64,000 nt of DNA, from positions 25,929-89,928 of the forward strand of contig MBRE01000078.1 of NCBI GenBank assembly GCA_001698425.1, written 5' to 3'. The notes under the pieces are model-generated. The model saw only the letters and a list, made by a program, of their open reading frames with translations, had not been told where the DNA came from and searched no databases. The position numbers and the translations under genes were made by a program. Positions within the stretch are counted from its first letter, which is position 1; each line of letters starts with the position of its first letter. Below are positions 45,889 through 54,802 of this stretch, in pieces. The stretch is from Oscillatoriales cyanobacterium USR001 (lineage in GTDB: Bacteria > Cyanobacteriota > Cyanobacteriia > Cyanobacteriales > Microcoleaceae).

Positions 45889-45920
45889 CTTCTTCCTTCT
45901 TCCTTCTTCCTTCTTCCTTC
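45889..45920. repeat. STRR heptamer tract (CTTCCTT), short copy
   Basis: Four to five TTCTTCC heptamers end 5 bases before the next start codon, giving a repeat-derived leader. Confidence 0.9.
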
Positions 45921-45924
45921 AGAT

Positions 45925-46317
45925 ATGAAACCAAAAATTACTAATGCGATCGCGTGGGAGCAAGCTGAACTGCTAATGCAGCCGGCATTGATCCGACTAA
46001 TTGATAACATCCGTAAACAGCTAGATGAATCTGCTTGGCAAGGTACTTATCAAGAGGTACAGAGTCCGTTACCGGGTTATCAACTATGCTTAAAAAACCA
46101 AGGTGAGGAAAGGTGTGTGGATTTGTGGGAACTTTGTTATCAAATCTGCTTTAATAATTATATTCCTACTCATGTAGAAAGCGAAACTGTGGAAGTAGAA
46201 ATAGATACCAGTCTGATTGATGAGACAGGCGATATTGATTGGAACCGTCTCGATGCTAAAGCCAGTCAGCTAGTAGATGATTTATTTGCTCAATTACCGT
46301 CAATAGTTAATAGTTAA
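45925..46317 (+). CDS. Conserved cyanobacterial protein of unknown function upstream of ygfZ
   Basis: The 130-residue acidic protein starts MKPKITNAIAWEQAELLMQP and ends DDLFAQLPSIVNS. A central stretch (LPGYQLCLKNQGEERCVDLW) looks like a compact beta fold. The frame is open from 45805, but the upstream part reads through two repeats, so ATG 45925 is chosen. It is close-coupled to ygfZ and probably co-transcribed. Confidence 0.7.
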   Translation: MKPKITNAIAWEQAELLMQPALIRLIDNIRKQLDESAWQGTYQEVQSPLPGYQLCLKNQGEERCVDLWELCYQICFNNYIPTHVESETVEVEIDTSLIDETGDIDWNRLDAKASQLVDDLFAQLPSIVNS

Positions 46318-46326
46318 TTGAATTTT

Positions 46327-47376
46327 ATGATACAGGAATTATCGGAGCTTCAAATATCCGCAGGTGCTATCTTTACTTCCGCAATTAGTGAGGGAGTGCC
46401 AGTTAGTTTTGGTAATGATGCTGAGGCTATTTTAGCATCAAAACAAGGTGTGGTTGTATGCGATCGCACTCATTGGGGACGATTACAAATTTCTGGTCAA
46501 GATCGACTGCGATTTTTACATAACCAAACTACCAACAATTTTAATATTTTACAACCAGGAGAAGGCTGCGACACCGTTTTTGTCACATCCACAGCCCGTA
46601 CAATCGATCTGGCAACCGCAATAATTACAGAAGATTCAATCTTATTAATAGTTTCTCCAAACCGTCGTCAAAAGCTCTTAGAATTACTCGATCGGTATAT
46701 TTTTCCAATGGATAAAATCGAACTCAAAGATTTAACTAATAGCACTGCTACTTTTAGCTTAATTGGACTAGATAGCGGTAAACTTTTAGAAAAAATGGGA
46801 GTTCCTGATTTAGAAAATCAACCTTATGCCAGTCACAAGTTAGTAGAAATTCAGACTGAGAAAGAGCCAGTTAGAATTGTGGTGGGGAGTGGATTAGGAA
46901 CTATAGGATATACTTTAATTTGTGATGCTAACCTAGCGGCAAATATTTGGGGCGAATTAGTCAAAAATGGAGCTATTCCAGCAGGAGAGCGAGTCTGGGA
47001 ACAGCTACGCATCAAACAAGGAAGACCGGCAACTGATGCTGAACTTACTGATGAATATAATCCTCTGGAAGCTCGTTTGTTGCACACTATTTCTTATCAA
47101 AAAGGGTGCTACATTGGTCAAGAAACTATTGCTCGTTTGAATACTTATAAAGGTGTTAAACAGGAACTTTGGGGAGTGCGTTTAAGTGGCGATGCTGAAG
47201 TTGGGGCAACCGTGACAATGGGAGAGGAGAAAGTGGGTAAAGTAACCAGTTTTACTGTCACTGATGATGGGCCATTTGCCTTAGCTTATATTCGGACTAA
47301 GGCTGGTGGTAAAGGATTAAAAGTGCAGGTAGGAGAAGTTGAGGGGGAAGTTGTGGATTTGCCATTTTTATCCTAA
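46327..47376 (+). CDS. ygfZ: YgfZ/GcvT family folate-binding protein
   Basis: YgfZ proteins bind folate and help maintain iron-sulfur enzymes such as the tRNA thiolation enzyme MiaB. The 349-residue protein has GcvT-like folds and the hallmark YQKGCYIGQETIARL with the conserved Cys. ATG 46327 is chosen over a TTG three codons upstream. Its stop is immediately followed by the stop of the convergent rtcB. Confidence 0.92.
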   Translation: MIQELSELQISAGAIFTSAISEGVPVSFGNDAEAILASKQGVVVCDRTHWGRLQISGQDRLRFLHNQTTNNFNILQPGEGCDTVFVTSTARTIDLATAIITEDSILLIVSPNRRQKLLELLDRYIFPMDKIELKDLTNSTATFSLIGLDSGKLLEKMGVPDLENQPYASHKLVEIQTEKEPVRIVVGSGLGTIGYTLICDANLAANIWGELVKNGAIPAGERVWEQLRIKQGRPATDAELTDEYNPLEARLLHTISYQKGCYIGQETIARLNTYKGVKQELWGVRLSGDAEVGATVTMGEEKVGKVTSFTVTDDGPFALAYIRTKAGGKGLKVQVGEVEGEVVDLPFLS

Positions 47377-48558
47377 CTAACCCTTAATACAAATTACCTG
47401 CTTAAGAGTTGCCACAATTTCTACCAAATCAGATTGCTGATTCATCACTTCATCAATAGGCTTATAAGCACCGGGAATTTCATCCAAAATTGACTCATCT
47501 TTCCGGCACTCAACCCCCTTAGTTTGCTCTACTAAATCATCCAAGGTAAAGACATTTTTGGCTTGATGGCGAGACATTAATCTACCCGCACCATGAGAGC
47601 AACTACAGTAGCTTTCAGCATTACCTTTGCCTTTAACAATAAAAGATTTTGCCCCCATTGAACCAGGGATAATTCCGTAGTCTTCAACGCGAGAGCGCAC
47701 AGCGCCTTTACGAGTTACATACACATTTTCTCCAAAATGTAGCTCTTTTTCAGCATAATTGTGATGGCAATTTACTTGCAAAATTGGCTTAGTAGGTTTC
47801 CCGCCTGCGAGGTGTTTTTCAATAATGTGCTTGAAACGAGCCATCATTACATCGCGGTTAAAACGGGCATAATTTTGAGCCCATTGTAAATCATGCCAAT
47901 AGGCGGCAAATTCTGGCGTACCTGTAACAAAGTAAGCTAAATCTCGATCTGGGAGAGAGATATCTGCAAGTTTAGCTAACTCTTTGGCTGTATCAATATG
48001 GTGTTGAGCTAATAAATTTCCAATTCCCCGCGAGCCGGAATGGAGCATTAGCCAAACAAAGTTTTCTGTATCCAGACAAAGCTCGATAAAGTGATTACCG
48101 CCGCCGAGGGAGCCTAATTGTTTAATGGCTTTACTTTCGGAGCGTTGTACGTTTTTATGTAGTTCTTTAAAATCGCGCCATCCTTGCCAGTTGGTGACGT
48201 TTTTTTCTATTTCTTTGTTTTCGCCAAATCCTACGGGAATTGCTGCTTCTATTTCTAGGCGAATTTGTTTGAGTTTTCCTTCTAGTTTTTCACTGTTGAA
48301 TGGCATTTTGATTGCAGCCATGCCACAACCAATATCAACTCCCACAGCAGCGGGAATTATGGCTTCTTTTGTAGCTATAACTGAGCCAACTAAAGCGCCT
48401 TTACCTAAGTGGACATCAGGCATTAGTGCGACGTGCTTAAATACAAATGGCAAAGATGCTACATTTTTTGCCATTCTGGATTCGTCGTTACTTAGGCTAT
48501 GATTTGCCCAAGATAAGACTGGAGTTGTGGTTGAGAGCTCTAATTCTTGGTATGGCAT
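47377..48558 (-). CDS. rtcB: RtcB RNA ligase
   Basis: RtcB joins 2',3'-cyclic-phosphate and 5'-OH RNA ends using GTP and manganese. The 393-residue protein has AVGVDIGCGMAAI (metal-binding Cys), LGGGNHFIELCLD, LMLHSGSRGIGNLLA and the guanylated-His region CSCSHGAGRLMSR. The length is normal for bacterial RtcB. No archease gene is adjacent. Its role could be RNA repair. Confidence 0.95.
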   Translation of the reverse strand: MPYQELELSTTTPVLSWANHSLSNDESRMAKNVASLPFVFKHVALMPDVHLGKGALVGSVIATKEAIIPAAVGVDIGCGMAAIKMPFNSEKLEGKLKQIRLEIEAAIPVGFGENKEIEKNVTNWQGWRDFKELHKNVQRSESKAIKQLGSLGGGNHFIELCLDTENFVWLMLHSGSRGIGNLLAQHHIDTAKELAKLADISLPDRDLAYFVTGTPEFAAYWHDLQWAQNYARFNRDVMMARFKHIIEKHLAGGKPTKPILQVNCHHNYAEKELHFGENVYVTRKGAVRSRVEDYGIIPGSMGAKSFIVKGKGNAESYCSCSHGAGRLMSRHQAKNVFTLDDLVEQTKGVECRKDESILDEIPGAYKPIDEVMNQQSDLVEIVATLKQVICIKG

Positions 48559-48584
48559 TTTTTGAGTGTTTTTATTATGGTTAA

Positions 48585-48690
48585 GGAATAGAAATTAAAT
48601 AATTAGCTTGTTTGTAGTAAGCGCTTTAGCGCAAAGAGCGCTAAAGCGCTTACTACGAACTAAATCATCAAGTTATTTAATTTTCATTCC
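48585..48690. repeat. Palindromic element, GTAGTAAGCGC family, copy 3 (complete)
   Basis: This 106-bp copy has outer ends GGAATAGAAATTAAATAA and TTATTTAATTTTCATTCC in inverted orientation. The core pairs GTAGTAAGCGCTTTAGCGC with GCGCTAAAGCGCTTACTAC. It best defines the family and lies between tilS and rtcB. Confidence 0.88.
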
Positions 48691-48734
48691 TAAGTAGGTT
48701 GTTTTGTCTATACTACATGATTGTAGTATGTTTG

Positions 48735-49751
48735 TCAAGTGGTAATATTAATCCAAGGATCTTCAACGATCGCGATCGCACCTCCGGGAAAGGGATCGGT
48801 TTGCGATTTATTCGGGGCAGTAATTAATTCTCGGATTTTTTCAATGTGGGTAAAATTGGGAGCAACAGGCAAGATTTCCTGTAATAATTGCCTGATCGCT
48901 CTTCTTTGTAATGCTGCATGAGTTCCCTGTAAAACACGGCGGTTAATGCGATATTTTTCCTTTGAAACATGGCTAAAAGATGCTTGCAATCGCAATTGGG
49001 TAGCGGCAATTTCTAGGTAGTCTGCATCGGCGCGGAGGAGTTCTGCGGTTTGTGCTAGAGCTTGCTCTGCTTGGGGGTTGAAGTGAGTTTGCAAGTATGG
49101 TAATAATTCATTACGGATGCGGTTGCGGGCGTAGTGTAAGTCTTGATTAGTCGAATCTTCCCAAATTGGGAGGTTTTGCTCTTGACAAAATGTACCTGTT
49201 TGTGTTCTGGTAATTTCTAACATGGGGCGCACCAATAAAAGATGAGGGGTTGTCTCCCGATTTTCGATTAATGGGCGTTGCCAAGTGAGGGCAGAAAGGC
49301 CTTCAGCGCCGCTACCGCGAATGAGATTGTAGAGGAGAGTTTCTGCGCGATCGCTTTTAGTATGACCTGTAACAATATAAGGATAATGGTGGGCGATCGC
49401 TACTTCCGCAATAGATTCATAGCGCCATTGTCGCGCGATCGCCTCAGTTTTGGGTATTTCTTGGGCGATTTGACGATAGAATGGAACTTGCCAGTTTGTA
49501 GCTAATTCTGCCACGCGATCGGCATTCTCTTTCGAGTCATTACGCCAGCGATGATCGCAATGTACAATTGCCAAATCCCAACCCCATTTAGGTTGTAAAT
49601 CTAACAGTAACTTAATTAAACATAGAGAGTCTTGACCACCAGACACCGCCACTAATATCCGTTGATTTTTTGGTAACAATTGGCGATGTAATAGTAATTT
49701 GTGTAGTTGAGCGTGGAGATTAGTCCATATAGAAAAAAAATGATCGCACAA
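48735..49751 (-). CDS. tilS: tRNA(Ile)-lysidine synthase
   Basis: TilS converts the wobble cytidine of tRNA-Ile(CAU) to lysidine. The ATP-pyrophosphatase loop is ILVAVSGGQDSLCLIKLL, followed by AIVHCDHRWRNDS and VTGHTKSDRAETLLYNLIRG. The 338 residues match the shorter cyanobacterial form. The start is TTG 49751, three bases after the stop of the upstream coiled-coil gene, which suggests translational coupling. Confidence 0.94.
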   Translation of the reverse strand: MCDHFFSIWTNLHAQLHKLLLHRQLLPKNQRILVAVSGGQDSLCLIKLLLDLQPKWGWDLAIVHCDHRWRNDSKENADRVAELATNWQVPFYRQIAQEIPKTEAIARQWRYESIAEVAIAHHYPYIVTGHTKSDRAETLLYNLIRGSGAEGLSALTWQRPLIENRETTPHLLLVRPMLEITRTQTGTFCQEQNLPIWEDSTNQDLHYARNRIRNELLPYLQTHFNPQAEQALAQTAELLRADADYLEIAATQLRLQASFSHVSKEKYRINRRVLQGTHAALQRRAIRQLLQEILPVAPNFTHIEKIRELITAPNKSQTDPFPGGAIAIVEDPWINITT

Positions 49752-49754
49752 ATT

Positions 49755-50162
49755 TTATTCCTCAGAATTATTTTGCTGATTTTGCTGATTTAATAGAAGA
49801 TCGAGCATCCGTATTGTTTCCCTTCTCAAACCGTCAATATTAGTTTGTTGTTGAGCAATTGTTCTGAAGGTTTGTTCTCTTTCTTCTCTGGCTTCTGCGG
49901 CTGTATTTGCTAAGGCTTGAATAACACGAGCATTGCTCTCGGTAAGCGCAGCTATCTCTTTAATCCGCTGAGAATTATTTTCTGCGATCGCAGCTATCTC
50001 TTTAATCCGCTGAGAATTATTTTCTGCGATCGCAGCTATCTCTTTAATCCGCTCGCCAGTTTGTTTTAGTTGCTCGCCAGTTTCTTTTAATCCCTCGCTA
50101 GTTTCTTTTAGTCCCTCGGCAAGTTTATCTAATTTATCATCATCCCAACGTTCTGTTGCCAT
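49755..50162 (-). CDS. Coiled-coil protein with internal repeats
   Basis: The 135-residue protein is predicted to be one long coiled coil. A 14-residue unit (RIKEIAAIAENNSQ) is repeated perfectly in tandem, preceded by shorter LKETGEQLKQTGE-type units and followed by a third partial unit. Such short coiled-coil proteins are common and unnamed in cyanobacteria. It lies immediately upstream of tilS. Confidence 0.75.
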   Translation of the reverse strand: MATERWDDDKLDKLAEGLKETSEGLKETGEQLKQTGERIKEIAAIAENNSQRIKEIAAIAENNSQRIKEIAALTESNARVIQALANTAAEAREEREQTFRTIAQQQTNIDGLRRETIRMLDLLLNQQNQQNNSEE

Positions 50163-50228
50163 AAGATTTTTGATTTTTTCTACTCTGTTTTTCTATTATG
50201 TCATTAAATGCGATCGCCTGTCTCTTTA

Positions 50229-50288
50229 AATAGACAAGGGGCGGGTTCGCCCAAATATTTTGATAATCACAAATTATATGAACCCGCC
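50229..50288. repeat. Palindromic element with GGGGCGGGTTCGCCC end
   Basis: GGGCGGGTTC at the left pairs with GAACCCGCCC at the right. It is related to the element at 45768-45831. Confidence 0.6.
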
Positions 50289-50369
50289 CAGTCATATAAT
50301 TATAATGCAGCCGGAATTGACATTAAACCGCCACTCGATCGTGAGATCGCAATTACCAATATCAATAAT

Positions 50370-50804
50370 TTAGCTCCACATTCCCACACTATTAGGGTTG
50401 CCATCTGGATACATAGATGGAGGTAAATTATTGTAAACTGGGACAGAAACATCAACAGGTGGAACCTCATATCCCTGACCGTTACCGGTATCTAAAGAAC
50501 CATTATTTTCTGCTCCTGGAACAGTTTCTTCGCTATCCTCTAAATTGTCAGATTGCTCTTCTATTTCTGATGCTTCTGGGATAAACTCCAAACGCAGCTT
50601 AACTTTGCCTTTTCTCCATTGTTTCCCAGGGCTTAAAAGTTCGCAATCTATTCCGGCAATTAACAATTCCCGATCGGATATTTTTGATTGCACTATAGTC
50701 ATAAATTCACTAACTTTGAAGGTGGATTGAAACATCAAAGATGTAGCGTTGGCAGATAGAACATCATCGTTATTGAGCAAATTAGCTGTATTGTTCATTT
50801 TCAT
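50370..50804 (-). CDS. KGK domain protein
   Basis: The 144-residue protein has the cyanobacterial KGK domain: DDVLSANATSLMFQSTFKVS early, then GIDCELLSPGKQWRKGKVKL with the KGK motif and LRLEFIPE. The C-terminal third is acidic and Pro/Gly/Asn-rich and likely disordered. Function is unknown. Confidence 0.88.
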   Translation of the reverse strand: MKMNNTANLLNNDDVLSANATSLMFQSTFKVSEFMTIVQSKISDRELLIAGIDCELLSPGKQWRKGKVKLRLEFIPEASEIEEQSDNLEDSEETVPGAENNGSLDTGNGQGYEVPPVDVSVPVYNNLPPSMYPDGNPNSVGMWS

Positions 50805-50887
50805 TGTCCTTGGTAATGTTTCAAGTATTGACTTGGAGAATTGAAAAAACGTTCTAGCGGGTTTGAAAGATGCGGGTGTAAATCTTA

Positions 50888-51934
50888 TTAGAAAAACCAG
50901 CCGTAGGAATGTAGCCCTTTTCCTAATAGATTAACTCCTAAATAGCAGATCCAAACTACTAAAAACCCAGTCGTAGCTAAAATTGCGGGTTTTCTTCCTT
51001 GCCATCCGCGAGTGATGCGGGCGTGGAGATAAGCTGCAAATACTAGCCATGTAATTAAAGCCCAGGTTTCTTTTGGGTCCCAACTCCAGTAGGAGCCCCA
51101 AGCTTCGTTTGCCCAGACTGCGCCGGCGATGATGCCAATGGTGAGGAGGGGAAATCCTAAACCAATGATCCGATAGCTGATGTTATCAAGGGTTTGGGCG
51201 ATGTTCAAGCGTTGGGGGGAAAGTAATTCGGTTTGAGAAATTGCTGTTTGGGTGTTGGGTAATTCTAGTACGGCAGTGTTGCTGTTGCCATTGTTGCTGG
51301 AGATGGTAGCAGTTGCGGGGGAATTAAAGGCTATTTCTGGGGTTTGAATTGTGCTGTTTTTGGGGCGTTGGAGGCGGTAGTTGCCGTTACGGGTGCTGTC
51401 TGTGCCGAAGGAGCTACCTGTAAGGATGATGTTTTGACCGCGAGTGACGATGAGGAAGGCGATCGCGAGGAGCGAACCTACCATGAGTGCTGCATAACTG
51501 AGCATCATTACGCTGACGTGCATCATCAACCAATTAGATTTGAGGGCGGGAACCAGGGGTTCGGCTGATTGCATGGTTTCGGGTAAAGTTAGGGCTGCAA
51601 AGGCTGTAATGCTCATTGCGACGGGTGATGTGGCGACTCCCACTAGGCGCGATCGACTCATATTTTCGGCTAGTAGATGGATGACTGTGATACCCCAAGC
51701 CAGGAAAAATAGGGATTCATAAAGGTTGCTGAGGGGAAAGTAACCGGCTTCTAGCCAGCGAGCTCCTAGTAAGGCGGCGATGCAGAGGTTCGCGATCGCC
51801 ATCCCAGCAGTACCTAATGCTGAGAGATAGGGAATGCCAGGAAATGCTGCACCACCCCAGTAAATCAACATTGTGGCGAAGAGAACAGCAAATGAGATAT
51901 TATCCAGCGAGTTCTGGAGTGCTATTAGATCCAT
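50888..51934 (-). CDS. ccsA: Cytochrome c biogenesis protein, CcsA/ResC-type heme ligase subunit
   Basis: This system II component attaches heme to apocytochromes on the lumenal or periplasmic side. The 348-residue protein has about eight membrane helices and the WWD-type signature [20 protein letters not shown] near residue 280, with conserved His residues in flanking loops. A low-complexity insertion (about 170-240) separates the two halves. ATG 51934 is preferred over one five codons upstream. The partner Ccs1/ResB is not adjacent. Confidence 0.93.
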   Translation of the reverse strand: MDLIALQNSLDNISFAVLFATMLIYWGGAAFPGIPYLSALGTAGMAIANLCIAALLGARWLEAGYFPLSNLYESLFFLAWGITVIHLLAENMSRSRLVGVATSPVAMSITAFAALTLPETMQSAEPLVPALKSNWLMMHVSVMMLSYAALMVGSLLAIAFLIVTRGQNIILTGSSFGTDSTRNGNYRLQRPKNSTIQTPEIAFNSPATATISSNNGNSNTAVLELPNTQTAISQTELLSPQRLNIAQTLDNISYRIIGLGFPLLTIGIIAGAVWANEAWGSYWSWDPKETWALITWLVFAAYLHARITRGWQGRKPAILATTGFLVVWICYLGVNLLGKGLHSYGWFF

Positions 51935-52010
51935 AAAGTTTTTTCTCAATTCTTAACGTATCTGGATAAGTATATGGCTTAACTAAATCTATCGCAATTA
52001 TCTAAAAGCG

Positions 52011-52055
52011 CTATATTTAGTAGGGGCGAATGGCATTCGCCCCTACTAAATATAG
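52011..52055. repeat. 45-bp perfect palindrome
   Basis: A 22-base arm (52011-52032) and its exact complement (52034-52055) flank a single central G; the core is GGGGCGAATGGCATTCGCCCC. It lies between the cyclase stop and ccsA. A related core, GGGCGAATGCCATTCGCCC, occurs at 56274-56292. Confidence 0.9.
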
Positions 52056-52075
52056 AAGCAGTGCGTAAATCCTGT

Positions 52076-53593
52076 CTAAGAAACTAGGAGTTGATAGATG
52101 GCGATCGCTTCGTCTTTTCCTTTGACTTTTACCGATTTATCTACTAATTGTAATTGAAAAATATCGGGTTTCCGCAGGGATTTAACTACGGATTCTGTGA
52201 CTAATACGGCGCAATTATAATGTCTGGTTAAACCTTCAACTCGTGAGGCTAAATTGACGGCATCTCCGATAACTGTGGATTCCATTCTGGAGGTAAATCC
52301 TACGGTTCCCATGACCACTTCTCCGCGATGGATGCCGATGCCAATATCGATTGTGGGTAAGTTGTTGCGCGATCGCCCTTGATTAAATTCGGCCAGACTT
52401 TTTCGCATAGCGGCGGCGGCTCCTACTGCTCCATCGGTGGCTTCATCGTCAAATAATGCCATAATTGCATCGCCGATATATTTGTCAATAAAACCGCCAG
52501 CTTCTTCGATCGCTAATCCCATACAGGCAAGATAATCATTTAAAAATATAAAGGTTTCCATTGGGGTTAATTGTTCTGACATAGAAGTATAACCTTTGAT
52601 ATCGGCAAATAAGATGGTAATTTTGCGTTGGGAAGCTACACCAACTTGGATATTTTCAATGCCATCGGAGGCGATCGCGCTTAAAAATTTACTGGGTACA
52701 AATCGCTCAAAAGATGCTACTGTTTTCTCTAATCTGTTAAAGGATTTCTGTAATGCTCCTGACATTTCATTAAAAGATGCTGCTAAGGCACCAATTTCAT
52801 CGCTAAGATTGATCTCGGCTCGATGGCACCAATCCCCTGCGGCAATTTTGGCGGCGCTGGTTTGTAAACGTTGTACGGGTTGGCTTAATTGTCGTGCTAG
52901 TAAAAAAGCCCCCGCTAGGCCAAAACTTAAGGCAAATGCACCGATCGCCAACGCTCTTTTTACGCCTACAATTACTGCACGTTCAATTGGTTTGAGAGAA
53001 ATACCAATGCGAAAATTGCCGATTTTCTCCCCGGAATTATTTTTGATATTAGCCGCAATTTCGAGGATGCGATCGCCTCGGCGAGCTCTAATTGTGCCCT
53101 TGGGAAATTCAATATCTCGCAGTATAAATGTCTCTACACCAAGGCTGCCGGCATCGGAGAAAATGCCTGCATCTCTCATCGATCTCGCTCCTGCTAATCG
53201 GGGCGATCGCTTGCTAAATTGCTGCAAAGCTACTTGTGTAACAGCGGCTGGTACTACGTCGGGAACATATTGTTCCTGAAATTCCATAGGGGAGGATGCG
53301 ACAATTTGATTTGCTAGGCGATCGTCTGAGACTAAAATGTAGACAAAATCGCTGTTTCCCTTGAGCAATAAATCGAGGTTAAGACGGATGGTACTCCAGT
53401 TTTGAACTACCAGTTCTTTGGTAGATAAATTAGCCAAGGCTACAGCTAGAAAATTGGCAGAAGCTAACTTTTGTTCCCGATAGCGTTCGCCTTCACTAAC
53501 AGCAGAAAACCACACAACTGCACCGACAATTGAAACAATTAACAGTGTGGTTGCTGTCATAATTCTAGTCCGAATAGAGTGAAATATTTTCAT
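52076..53593 (-). CDS. Membrane-bound class III adenylate/guanylate cyclase
   Basis: The 505-residue protein has a membrane helix near residues 12-30, a periplasmic sensor region (about 32-210), a second helix (about 212-232), a HAMP domain (about 235-290) and a cyclase domain (about 325-500). Metal-binding Asp residues are in ILFADIKGYTSMSEQL and YIGDAIMALF. The Lys in GGFIDKYIGD and Asp in VIGDAVNLASRVEG favour ATP as substrate. It therefore probably makes cAMP in response to an extracytoplasmic signal. A cyclic-nucleotide-binding protein is encoded divergently 540 bases away. Confidence 0.9.
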   Translation of the reverse strand: MKIFHSIRTRIMTATTLLIVSIVGAVVWFSAVSEGERYREQKLASANFLAVALANLSTKELVVQNWSTIRLNLDLLLKGNSDFVYILVSDDRLANQIVASSPMEFQEQYVPDVVPAAVTQVALQQFSKRSPRLAGARSMRDAGIFSDAGSLGVETFILRDIEFPKGTIRARRGDRILEIAANIKNNSGEKIGNFRIGISLKPIERAVIVGVKRALAIGAFALSFGLAGAFLLARQLSQPVQRLQTSAAKIAAGDWCHRAEINLSDEIGALAASFNEMSGALQKSFNRLEKTVASFERFVPSKFLSAIASDGIENIQVGVASQRKITILFADIKGYTSMSEQLTPMETFIFLNDYLACMGLAIEEAGGFIDKYIGDAIMALFDDEATDGAVGAAAAMRKSLAEFNQGRSRNNLPTIDIGIGIHRGEVVMGTVGFTSRMESTVIGDAVNLASRVEGLTRHYNCAVLVTESVVKSLRKPDIFQLQLVDKSVKVKGKDEAIAIYQLLVS

Positions 53594-54132
53594 TTTTTAG
53601 TAATTAGTAATCGATAATTGATAACTTTGAACTTACAGAAGAGCGAGATCAGCACATTGCTGAGACGTATCCCGATATGTTACCAGCTTATCAGATGGGA
53701 GGAATGGGAAAGGCGAGTAGAAGCAGCTAATCCCGCTCCTGTTTATATTCTGTGTAATTTTGTCAGCGTGACTTAGGGGCTATTAATCCTGAAACTATTG
53801 TGATACAATAGTTTCAGGGTTGTTAAGAAAGATGGTGACTAATGATAGCCATAGGCTTGGAGCGGTTGAGGGAGAAGTCAAAATTCCTAAATAGTTTTGC
53901 GTCGTTTCTCCAAACATTGTTAAAATAAGTGATAATATTAATTGGTTCTGCCAATTGAGATTCAACAACTATTTAGTTCAGAGGTCTAAGGACGTTTTGC
54001 ATAAAACTTATGGAGGAATAAGGTGTATAGCAAATCGGTTCACAGAGAAAAGTTGCGATCGCACGCCCTCTAGTTGATCAAAAATCATGTGCAGAGTTTA
54101 CCAATAGAGGAGCAGAGATCTGGAGCTAGACT
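53594..54132. other. Intergenic region with hairpin and possible gene remnant
   Basis: At 53788-53818 a perfect 13-bp inverted repeat CCTGAAACTATTG/CAATAGTTTCAGG spans a 5-base loop without a following U-tract. At about 53635-53774 the plus strand reads LTEERDQHIAETYPDMLPAY and then, after a frame change, RWEEWERRVEAANPAPVYIL to a stop, which looks like the decayed end of an unidentified gene. No RNA gene was recognised. Confidence 0.45.
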
Positions 54133-54678
54133 ATGACCGAACGCAGAAAAAAAGCACTTTTCATTTTGGGTGAATTAAACAATGACGACCTAGATTGGAT
54201 CATCCAAAAAGCTAAAAAAGAAGTTCTCCAGCCAGGAGTAACTTTGATTTATGAAGGCCGACAAATTGATGCGCTTTATATCGTCTTGAAGGGCAACTTA
54301 AGTGTATTAATCGATCCTGAAGGGAACAAAGAACTCGCACAGATATCTGGCGGGGAACTTGTTGGAGAAATTTCTTTTATTGATGCCCGCCCCCCTTTAG
54401 CAACAGTTAAAGCGATCGTAGAAACTCATGTTTTAGCGATTCCTCGGCGACAGCTAATTACGAAACTCCAGCAAGATACAGGTTTTGCCTCCCGATTTTA
54501 TTATGGAATTTCCCTCTGTCTTTCAGACAGAATGCGCGGGACTGTTAGACGCTTAGAATACGGCCGAAATATAGACGATACTGATATAGAAGAGGAAGAT
54601 GTAAATCCCAATCTCCTACAAAATTTAGCATTAGCTCAAGCTAAATTTAATTGGCTGATGCAAAATGCTAGAGGATAA
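54133..54678 (+). CDS. Cyclic-nucleotide-binding domain protein
   Basis: The 181-residue protein is a stand-alone CRP/PKA-type binding domain. VTLIYEGRQIDALYIVLKGN, GGELVGEISFID (phosphate-binding cassette) and ARPPLATVKA with the phosphate-binding Arg are present. There is no DNA-binding helix-turn-helix; the last 60 residues are helical. It may be an effector of the adjacent, divergently encoded cyclase. Confidence 0.9.
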   Translation: MTERRKKALFILGELNNDDLDWIIQKAKKEVLQPGVTLIYEGRQIDALYIVLKGNLSVLIDPEGNKELAQISGGELVGEISFIDARPPLATVKAIVETHVLAIPRRQLITKLQQDTGFASRFYYGISLCLSDRMRGTVRRLEYGRNIDDTDIEEEDVNPNLLQNLALAQAKFNWLMQNARG

Positions 54679-54802
54679 AGAATTCAAGGCGACTGCATAA
54701 TTTTGAGGGGAAATCTACTATTAATTTTTAATTTTTAGGGGCAACTAAAGGGAAATTCTGCCTATACAAATTCTCTTCCCTTTTTCCCCTACCTTCTACT
54801 CC

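Noticed and set aside
52596-53279. 227-codon plus-strand frame inside the cyclase gene
   Set aside because: The cyclase on the opposite strand has full domain support; this frame has none.
53788-53818. Terminator for the cyclase or neighbouring gene
   Set aside because: The 13-bp hairpin has no U-tract and neither flanking gene is transcribed towards it.
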